Of a DNA stretch of 48,298 nt, positions 43,135-48,298 are shown one piece after another. The position numbers were made by a program, and so were the translations under genes. The stretch comes from CAYLLE01 sp964384485. GTDB taxonomy: Bacteria > Spirochaetota > Spirochaetia > CAYLLE01. The stretch lies in assembly GCA_964384485.1 (NCBI GenBank), contig CAYLLE010000013.1:1-48298 (forward strand). Direction: 5' to 3'. The first letter of the stretch is position 1; each line of letters begins with the position of its first letter. The notes below the pieces were generated by a model. The model did no database searches. It was given only the letters and a program-made list of their open reading frames with translations, and was not told where the DNA came from.

Positions 43135-43736
43135 GTATCAACAGAGAACAGGCTGTCTCGCAGCTTTCCCAGATTAAAGTAAAGGGAAACAGTGAAGGCC
43201 TTATTCCGGCCTTCGGTGTCCTGATCCAGTTTCTGCCTACGAACTTCTGGAACACATTTACCGAAAAGATGCTTAACGTATCGGAAATATCGGACCGGGA
43301 AGAAATAAAAGCCGGTCTTGAACGGGCGGCCGCGGAATGCGGATATCACACCGGATGGGGAATAATCAATTCGGAAGAATTTAAATCCATAGTGGGACCC
43401 ATGATCGAGAAAGAACCGGAAGATATTCTTCACGGAGCATTCGCGGTGCTTACCGCCTGGGGCTGGGCCGATTCGAGGATAACCAGTCTGGATCCGGGAA
43501 TCCGAATGGTAATCCAGGCCGACGGGTACTACGAATCCGAGATAGCCGACACGTATACAACAAAGGAACCGGTGGCGTTCATGCTCAAAGGCATTTGCCG
43601 GGCGTTCATGGATATCGCCTACGGAAAACCTTATCCCGACGGTTTGGGCACTTTTACCTGCGTCCAGACCAAAGGAATCGAAATCGGTGATCCCTACGGA
43701 GAATTTGTAGTGACGAAAGCGGATGAACTCGGATAA
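43131..43736 (+). CDS. V4R-like small-molecule-binding domain protein 2
   Basis: A 201-residue paralogue of the preceding protein. The matching end reads AWGWADSRITSLDPG, EPVAFMLKGICRAFMDIAYG and FTCVQTKGIEIGDPYGEFVVTK. The expected V4R zinc cysteines are again missing. The N-terminal 110 residues are helical and include ECGYHTGWGIINSEEF. Overlap with the first gene (ATGA) implies equal, coupled synthesis, as for a heterodimer. Relation to the L-2-amino-thiazoline-4-carboxylate hydrolase-like group is an alternative I could not exclude. Confidence 0.65.
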   Translation: MSINREQAVSQLSQIKVKGNSEGLIPAFGVLIQFLPTNFWNTFTEKMLNVSEISDREEIKAGLERAAAECGYHTGWGIINSEEFKSIVGPMIEKEPEDILHGAFAVLTAWGWADSRITSLDPGIRMVIQADGYYESEIADTYTTKEPVAFMLKGICRAFMDIAYGKPYPDGLGTFTCVQTKGIEIGDPYGEFVVTKADELG

Positions 43737-43741
43737 TTTTC

Positions 43742-44887
43742 ATGATTTACCTGAACAATGCCGCCACTTCTTTCCCGAAACCGGAATGTGTGCGGCTAAG
43801 GGCGGCCGCGTCTCTCGCGGCCCCTCCCGATGAAGCGGGGCGGAGTACCCGGGGAGAAAGTGAAATTGAAGGCTGCCGCAGACATGGGGCGGCCTTTTTT
43901 AATGCCCCGGCGCCGGAAAAATTTATCTTTACCTCCGGCGCAACCTTTGCCCTGAATATGGCTATCAGGGGCCTCCACAGGGGTAAAAAAAACAGATTCA
44001 TCACAACGGAAACCGAGCATAATTCGGTACTCCGCCCCCTTTACCACCTGAAAGAGGAACGGGGGATTCATATTGATTTTATGACCTGTGACCGTGAAGG
44101 CAGGATAAATCCGGGGGACATCAAAAAACTGATAACCCCTGAGACGGCCGGGGCGGTCATCACCCACGGTTCCAACGTGACCGGAGCGGTTCACGATATT
44201 CGGGAACTCTCCCGGTATACCCGGGCCGCGGATATTCCTCTGGTGGTTGACGCAGCCCAGACCGCGGGTCTTATCCCGGTTGATATGCGGGACCTTGGAA
44301 TCGACATCCTCGTCTTTACCGGGCACAAGTACTTGTTCGGAACTTCCGGTACCGGCGGACTTATCCTGGGAGAGAATATCGATCTTCCCCCTTTAATCAC
44401 CGGAGGAACGGGAAGCATGAGCCAAAGTCTCCTGCAGCCGTCCTTTTATCCGGTGCTTCTCGAGGCCGGAACCCCCAACGAAACCGGAATAAAATCCCTG
44501 GACAGCGGTTTGAGCTATATTGAATCAATCGGATTCGATGAGATAATGAGGAGGAGCCGGGAACTGCGGCGGCAGCTTATTGCCGGTCTCTCCCGGATAT
44601 CCGGAGTCAGCATTCACGCCCCTGCACCGTCCGATCCCGGCACGGTTCTTCCCCTCCTAAGTATTACCATTTCCGATGGACTCGGTTCAGATCCGGCAGA
44701 AGCAGGATACATCCTGCACAAGTCTTATGAAATAGTTGTACGGACCGGACTCCACTGTGCCCCTCTTATCCACCGCAGGCTGGGAACGCATCCGGCCGGG
44801 ACTGTCAGAGTGAGTCCTGGTATCTTTACAAACAGCGGCGAAATCGAGACTTTTATTAAGGCTGTTTCCGCTATAGCGGCAGGTTAA
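43742..44887 (+). CDS. Cysteine-desulfurase-like class V aminotransferase
   Basis: PLP enzyme of 381 residues in the fold-type I class V group that includes IscS, SufS and the TIGR01977-like desulfurases. Landmarks are YLNNAATSFPKP at the start and TSGATFALNMAIRGL. Next come TETEHNSVLRPLYHL (PLP-stacking His), VVDAAQTAGLIPVDM (PLP Asp and Gln) and the Schiff-base lysine in FTGHKYLFGTSGTGGL. The catalytic cysteine lies in RTGLHCAPLIHRRLG. All key residues are present. It follows the V4R-like pair by 5 bases and precedes a small unknown gene by 3. No iscU or sufU lies nearby, so a dedicated sulfur or selenium delivery role is possible. Confidence 0.9.
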   Translation: MIYLNNAATSFPKPECVRLRAAASLAAPPDEAGRSTRGESEIEGCRRHGAAFFNAPAPEKFIFTSGATFALNMAIRGLHRGKKNRFITTETEHNSVLRPLYHLKEERGIHIDFMTCDREGRINPGDIKKLITPETAGAVITHGSNVTGAVHDIRELSRYTRAADIPLVVDAAQTAGLIPVDMRDLGIDILVFTGHKYLFGTSGTGGLILGENIDLPPLITGGTGSMSQSLLQPSFYPVLLEAGTPNETGIKSLDSGLSYIESIGFDEIMRRSRELRRQLIAGLSRISGVSIHAPAPSDPGTVLPLLSITISDGLGSDPAEAGYILHKSYEIVVRTGLHCAPLIHRRLGTHPAGTVRVSPGIFTNSGEIETFIKAVSAIAAG

Positions 44888-44890
44888 CAG

Positions 44891-45220
44891 ATGAAAATAG
44901 TAAAGACTGTTTTTTTGGAAGACTGTTTTGATTCAAAGCGCAGACTGGAAATACACCTCTCCCATTCCATCACGGAAGACTTTATCAATTTTTTCTGTTC
45001 CCGGGGTGATATCATCTATTACAAGAACTTTCCCAAACCCCTCTTCAAAGGTGATCTATTTCCCGGCAGTCCGGATGAAATCAGCGTAATCGGCATTTTA
45101 GGCTCCCCGACATTTGAGGCTATCCTTCCTTCCAAAGCAGGGGCATTAGAAAAACTCGAAGAGCTCGTATTACAAAGTCCGGTCCCTTCTCATCAGGAAA
45201 AAACTGAGGAGAACGAGTAA
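44891..45220 (+). CDS. Small unknown protein, last gene of the chemoreceptor/V4R operon
   Basis: I do not recognise this 109-residue protein. It begins MKIVKTVFLEDCFDSKRRLE and contains DFINFFCSRGDIIYYKNFPKPLFKGD and a short Gly/Ser-Pro loop (ILGSPTFEAILPS). Two cysteines (Cys12, Cys35) are not in a CxxC pair. The opening strand and mixed pattern suggest a small alpha/beta fold. Only 3 bases separate it from the desulfurase-like gene, so it may be its partner or sulfur acceptor. Its last 51 bases overlap the convergent MFS gene. Confidence 0.7.
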   Translation: MKIVKTVFLEDCFDSKRRLEIHLSHSITEDFINFFCSRGDIIYYKNFPKPLFKGDLFPGSPDEISVIGILGSPTFEAILPSKAGALEKLEELVLQSPVPSHQEKTEENE

Positions 45221-46330
45221 AACACCGATACCGGGAAAAAACAAGAATCCCTGTTTTATTCCGAACACCTCCGACAGGGCGGACATGATAAAAGGAAAAA
45301 CAAATCCTCCAACTCCCCCGCCGGTAGAAACAATACCTAGTCCGACACTTTCATTTCCTCTGATTCTTCGGCCGACAATAAGCATTACCAATGGATAGAT
45401 CGAAGAGCATCCCGCTCCCGCCAGGACGGTCATTACCGCTCCCAGAACGGCGTTACCGGCCAGCCCGGCCCCCGCCGACGCGGCCGCCGCGACAAACGTT
45501 AACAGGAGCAGTTCCCTGCCGGGCTTCATCTTTTTAAGCAGAGAAGGAAACAGTGTCCTTCCGGCGAGCATTCCCCCCCAGAAGAGGGCCACCCAAAACG
45601 ATGCTTTTTCAGGAGACATGCCGAACTTATTCAGGGAAAATTCTCCAATCCAGTTCGAAACCCCCACCTCGATACCCACATAAACAAGAATAACGGCGGT
45701 TCCCAGAGCCACAATCCAGGGATAACGCACCGCTCTCTTCGCGTCCCCTCCCCCTGAGTCCGGACTGCTGAGCCGGGAGAACCGGTAGAAGACGGCGGAA
45801 ACGGCCAGTACGCCGAAAGCGGCCCCCAGCACCGCGAAGGCTCCGCGCCAGCCGACTCCGGAAGCGAGGAAAGATCCCACTCCAAGGGGACCCAGAACAG
45901 CCCCGGCAGAGAATGCCGCGTGAACATATCCCATCAGGTGCTGTTCGCCTTTCCGTTCCATCCTTACCACGGCGGAGTTCACCACAACCTCAAGCCCCCC
46001 CTGTCCGGCGCCGATCATGAAATTCAGGATAGTATTAAACAAAAAGAAAGGAATAATCCCGAAGAAAAAGCAGGAGACCGCGGATATCGCGAGTCCGAGA
46101 ACAAGGACGGGCCGGAATCCCCAGGCGCGTATCAGGAAACCGGATACAAAGGTCGAAACGAAATATCCGATCGATCCGGCTGCTAATACGATTCCTGATT
46201 CGATATAGGACCATGCGTAATCGTTTATTATTTTCGGCAGAGATGCCCCGATGATGGTTAGACTGATACCGAAGAAGAAAAAATTGAGAAGCAGTAAAAT
46301 ATAGAGCCGTTTTTGCCGGGTTTCCATCAT
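45170..46330 (-). CDS. Major facilitator superfamily transporter
   Basis: Twelve-helix permease of 386 residues. The first helices read LYILLLLNFFFFGISLTIIG, and the loop 2-3 motif GFLIRAWGFRPVLVLG matches the G-x-x-x-D/R-R-x-G-R family loop. LNFMIGAGQGGLEVVVNSAVV and GYVHAAFSAGAVLGPL resemble the sugar- or fucose-type branch (FucP/YfkF-like), but the substrate is not certain. The 3' end overlaps the opposite-strand gene by 51 bases. An intrinsic terminator separates it from the upstream minus-strand gene. Confidence 0.9.
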   Translation of the reverse strand: MMETRQKRLYILLLLNFFFFGISLTIIGASLPKIINDYAWSYIESGIVLAAGSIGYFVSTFVSGFLIRAWGFRPVLVLGLAISAVSCFFFGIIPFFLFNTILNFMIGAGQGGLEVVVNSAVVRMERKGEQHLMGYVHAAFSAGAVLGPLGVGSFLASGVGWRGAFAVLGAAFGVLAVSAVFYRFSRLSSPDSGGGDAKRAVRYPWIVALGTAVILVYVGIEVGVSNWIGEFSLNKFGMSPEKASFWVALFWGGMLAGRTLFPSLLKKMKPGRELLLLTFVAAAASAGAGLAGNAVLGAVMTVLAGAGCSSIYPLVMLIVGRRIRGNESVGLGIVSTGGGVGGFVFPFIMSALSEVFGIKQGFLFFPGIGVLLVLLSFFLMRRDRTL

Positions 46331-46344
46331 ATTTGAAGGGAGAG

Positions 46345-46376
46345 AAAAAAACCAGCAGCGTTAAATTCCCTGCCGG
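46345..46376 (-). terminator. Intrinsic terminator after the small membrane protein gene
   Basis: On the minus strand CCGGCAG pairs with CTGCTGG (one G-T pair) around an 11-base loop, followed directly by seven T. It lies 23 bases after the stop of the 46399-46809 gene and just before the MFS start, so the two genes are probably separate transcripts. Confidence 0.75.
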
Positions 46377-46398
46377 AAAAGCATCCTGTTAGACTTTT

Positions 46399-46809
46399 TT
46401 ATCTGCCGAATCCGAGAAGCCAGAGAACCGCCGCCGGAATTAAAGCATAACTGAAGTTTTTGAACCAGATTACGAAATTCGGTTCAAAAAATCCGGTAAA
46501 AATGTAATCAAAGATTACCCTGAGGAGCCAGAGAACCAGGAGAATGACAGCGGTGATTACGCCGACTTTTCCGATAGTCGGGGTGAAAAGAAAAACAACC
46601 AGGACGATTCCACCCAGAAGTTCCAGAATAGCGGCTACAACATTCAGTTCCTCCGATCCTCGTCCGAAAGCTCCGGAGACACCGCCGGCTAAAGCCGGAA
46701 AAAGGGTTTCCATATACAGGAGCTCAGCCAGTCCAAGAAAAAAGAAAAACAGTCCGGCAAGAAGCTGGAGCCAAAACAGGGGAGACGCCGGTCTAATACG
46801 TGAATTCAT
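46399..46809 (-). CDS. Small four-helix membrane protein, DoxX-like in layout
   Basis: A 136-residue protein with about four hydrophobic helices: FWLQLLAGLFFFFLGLAELLYM, NVVAAILELLGGIVLVVFLF, VITAVILLVLWLLRVIFDYI, YALIPAAVLWLLGF. The start is set at 46809, where AGGAGG lies 7 bases before the ATG. The longer frame (to 46902) runs into the oxidoreductase gene and has no ribosome binding site. Layout resembles DoxX/SURF4-type proteins, but no signature residues confirm it, and function is unknown. Confidence 0.8.
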   Translation of the reverse strand: MNSRIRPASPLFWLQLLAGLFFFFLGLAELLYMETLFPALAGGVSGAFGRGSEELNVVAAILELLGGIVLVVFLFTPTIGKVGVITAVILLVLWLLRVIFDYIFTGFFEPNFVIWFKNFSYALIPAAVLWLLGFGR

Positions 46810-46868
46810 TTTGTACCTCCTTATTTTGCCTAAATATACTGCCGGACCTATATGAAATCCATCGGAAA

Positions 46869-47990
46869 TTACCACAGCCGTGAATCCGGAACCTCCATCC
46901 ACTTTCCGCCTTCAGCGATGGATTCCTGACTTATAAGACCCGGCAGAGTCATATCCAGGGCACGGTGGATATCGATAGGAACAGGAGTTCCTTTTATGAT
47001 GCTGTCCACAAAATCGGTGATTTCCAGGTAATCTCCCCCGCCGTGGGCGCCGAGGGCTTTTATTTTCTCTTCATCCTGCCACTGAGGCGGCAGAAGACCG
47101 GGATCAAGATCATCGAGGTACATCCAGGTATCTTTTTCCAAGCCAAGACTGTCGAGCCAAATCTTGTGCCGGTCCCCGGTACCATGGCTTCTTGCCGATT
47201 CGTAGCACCCCCGGGTGCCCTGAAGAGAATAATTTGTGCACGAATGGGGCCGGTCGGAAATCATATCCAGCCTGATCTTAATCAGGCGTCCCTTTTCTGT
47301 TTTACAGAGCATGACTGTTGTGTCTTCCTGCTCGTACCGGTCACCCCGGGGATCTATGTAATGATGCCCCGATCCGGCACAGCAAATCGATTTTACCCGG
47401 TCTCCCGGCATCCAGGTAAGGATGGGTCCCAGGCTGTGGGTGGGATAGGTGATTCCGTTAACCCCGGTATGCCATTTCCTCCTCCACGGCGTCTGTTCGT
47501 TCAGCGCCTTGAGCTCGTGAATGTACTCCCCTTCCGCGTAGTACACTTCACCGAACAGACCCCGTTTTACCAACCCGGTTATGATCATATTCGGCTTCAT
47601 ATAGATGTAGTTTTCCGCCATCATATAGAGCCCCCGGGACTTTTTAACCGCTTCCGCGAGCCTGCGGCATTCTTGAACCGAAATACCAGCCGCCACCTCA
47701 CTGAGTACATGGATGTCCTTTTCCAGGGCCTTAATTGACTGCTCCACATGGAGCTGCATCGGTGTTCCTATAACAACGATATCGATGTCTGATTTCTCGA
47801 GCATTTCATCGAAATCGGTATACTTTTCGGAAGCTCCGCTTTCTTTCATCGCCTCGTCGAGACCTTCCTCGTTGATATCACATACGGCATGAATTCTCGC
47901 TTCATCTATGCTGCCGAAAGCTTTTTTAAAGCTCCCGCCCCGTCTAACAATTCCGACGATTCCTACATTTAACATTTTATTGACTGACAT
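46869..47990 (-). CDS. Gfo/Idh/MocA-family NAD(P)-dependent oxidoreductase
   Basis: Probable sugar or inositol dehydrogenase of 373 residues. The Rossmann start is LNVGIVGIVRRGGSF. DIDIVVIGTPMQLHVEQSIKALE follows, then the position of the usual EKP motif reads LSEVAAG. The C-terminal half is the alpha/beta substrate domain (YPTHSLGPILTWMPGD with the catalytic-type histidine). The start is placed at MSVNKMLNVG (47990) because GGAGG precedes it; 17 extra upstream codons have no support. The missing lysine of E-K-P suggests altered catalysis, as in some atypical members. Confidence 0.88.
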   Translation of the reverse strand: MSVNKMLNVGIVGIVRRGGSFKKAFGSIDEARIHAVCDINEEGLDEAMKESGASEKYTDFDEMLEKSDIDIVVIGTPMQLHVEQSIKALEKDIHVLSEVAAGISVQECRRLAEAVKKSRGLYMMAENYIYMKPNMIITGLVKRGLFGEVYYAEGEYIHELKALNEQTPWRRKWHTGVNGITYPTHSLGPILTWMPGDRVKSICCAGSGHHYIDPRGDRYEQEDTTVMLCKTEKGRLIKIRLDMISDRPHSCTNYSLQGTRGCYESARSHGTGDRHKIWLDSLGLEKDTWMYLDDLDPGLLPPQWQDEEKIKALGAHGGGDYLEITDFVDSIIKGTPVPIDIHRALDMTLPGLISQESIAEGGKWMEVPDSRLW

Positions 47991-48069
47991 TTTACCTCCG
48001 GTATTGGGAATGATAGAGTAAAAGTTGAAGCCTGACAACACAGAAATGGAGCTCGTCAGCTCAATCTAA

Positions 48070-48298
48070 TCCCTGCTTCCCGAATCAGCGCGGATAGTTT
48101 ATCTTGATGGTAATGGTTTTACCCATCCCGCGCTGTTTAACGACCGGGTGATCGCCCGGGGGCTAAAAAATTACGGACTGCCGCCGGAAGAAGCATGCGA
48201 ATACATCCACTCCACGTGTGTTGAGATAACTCCCGCGGTATCGTCGGGCGTCTGGGTGGCAAGTCCCTATATCAATCTGTTAAATCCTCTGCTGGAAA
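48070..48298 (+). pseudogene. 5'-truncated glycyl radical enzyme fragment, continues past the window
   Basis: The open frame reads RIVYLDGNGFTHPALFND, later GLPPEEACEYIHSTCVEITP and SGVWVASPYINLLNPLL. This matches the middle of glycyl radical enzymes (PFL-like): the P-x-L-x-ND segment, the E-A-x-x-Y helix, and the catalytic C-x-E loop (STCVE). Such enzymes have about 400 residues before this point, but here an in-frame TAA lies at 48067-48069. Before that only MELVSSI is open, and the oxidoreductase gene occupies the DNA upstream. There is no ribosome binding site or usual start codon. I read it as a remnant whose 5' half was lost. The 3' end is not visible. Confidence 0.65.

Noticed and set aside
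46810..46902. Longer start for the small membrane protein
   Set aside because: The extension runs into the oxidoreductase gene. The downstream ATG has an AGGAGG at the right distance.
46965..47738. A 257-codon open frame on the plus strand
   Set aside because: Antisense to the Gfo/Idh/MocA gene, whose motifs are clear, and with no family resemblance of its own.
48067..48069. Stop-codon recoding before the glycyl radical enzyme fragment
   Set aside because: The codon is TAA, not the TGA used for selenocysteine, and no hundreds of upstream codons are present anyway.

Overview
The window reads as one continuous piece of a spirochaete chromosome (Spirochaetota, probably a free-living Spirochaetaceae-like organism). 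I infer this from the overall gene content and not from a marker gene. The signs are: chemotaxis proteins with almost no periplasmic domain, a periplasmic 7TM-DISM-type GGDEF protein, a divergent RsmE, an OpcA partner for glucose-6-phosphate dehydrogenase, several anonymous spirochaete-style secreted proteins, and many polycistronic units with 4-base ATGA overlaps. No tRNA, rRNA, CRISPR array, transposase or phage gene was seen.

Layout: (1) 1-1384, groEL cut by the window edge, divergent from an unknown 500-residue protein. (2) 3.1-6.5 kb, a membrane histidine kinase coupled to birA. (3) 6.6-9.0 kb, zwf-opcA, the entry to the pentose phosphate pathway. (4) 9.0-9.3 kb, a repeat-filled gap, then the arginine operon argR-argC-argB-argG with a near-consensus ARG box in front. 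(5) A diguanylate cyclase and pgi. (6) 16.5-20.6 kb on the minus strand, a signalling operon: receiver-ATPase protein, CheY, STAS protein and CheA. The CheA carries an unusual MshEN-like insert. (7) 20.6-28.5 kb on the minus strand, a complete tripartite RND efflux operon (tetR, adaptor, pump, a repeat-containing lipoprotein, tolC-like) with a perfect 15-bp inverted-repeat operator overlapping its promoter. (8) rsmE and a six-helix chemoreceptor. (9) 31.5-34.1 kb, a URO-D/MtaA-like methyltransferase fused to thioredoxin folds, coupled to a G3E (CobW-like) GTPase. (10) A flippase-like membrane protein, an aldose-epimerase-like protein, a secreted protein, msrA, a 53-residue DUF3309-like membrane peptide and an AI-2E-family permease. 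(11) 39.7-45.2 kb, a MinD-like ATPase, a chemoreceptor, two paralogous V4R-like small proteins, a cysteine-desulfurase-like enzyme and an unknown small protein, nearly all tightly packed. (12) An MFS transporter, a small membrane protein, a Gfo/Idh/MocA oxidoreductase and the 5'-truncated remnant of a glycyl radical enzyme running off the right edge.

The most unusual structure is a family of short interspersed repeats built of two related modules with perfect or near-perfect 16-bp inverted ends: A (88 bp) and B (86 bp). A+B composites occur at 9.08-9.28 kb and, reversed, at 34.11-34.30 kb. A solo A lies at 28.58-28.66 kb, and worn remnants sit at about 9.04 and 14.73 kb. At 28.6 and 34.3 kb the repeat has invaded the 3' ends of two unrelated genes (rsmE and the flippase-like gene) and gives both the same last 14 residues, SKSRSTPSVIKKRP, and the stop codon.

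The second candidate for something undescribed is the 41.3-45.2 kb operon. It couples a chemoreceptor that has no visible sensor domain to a pair of cysteine-less V4R-like proteins and a class V aminotransferase.
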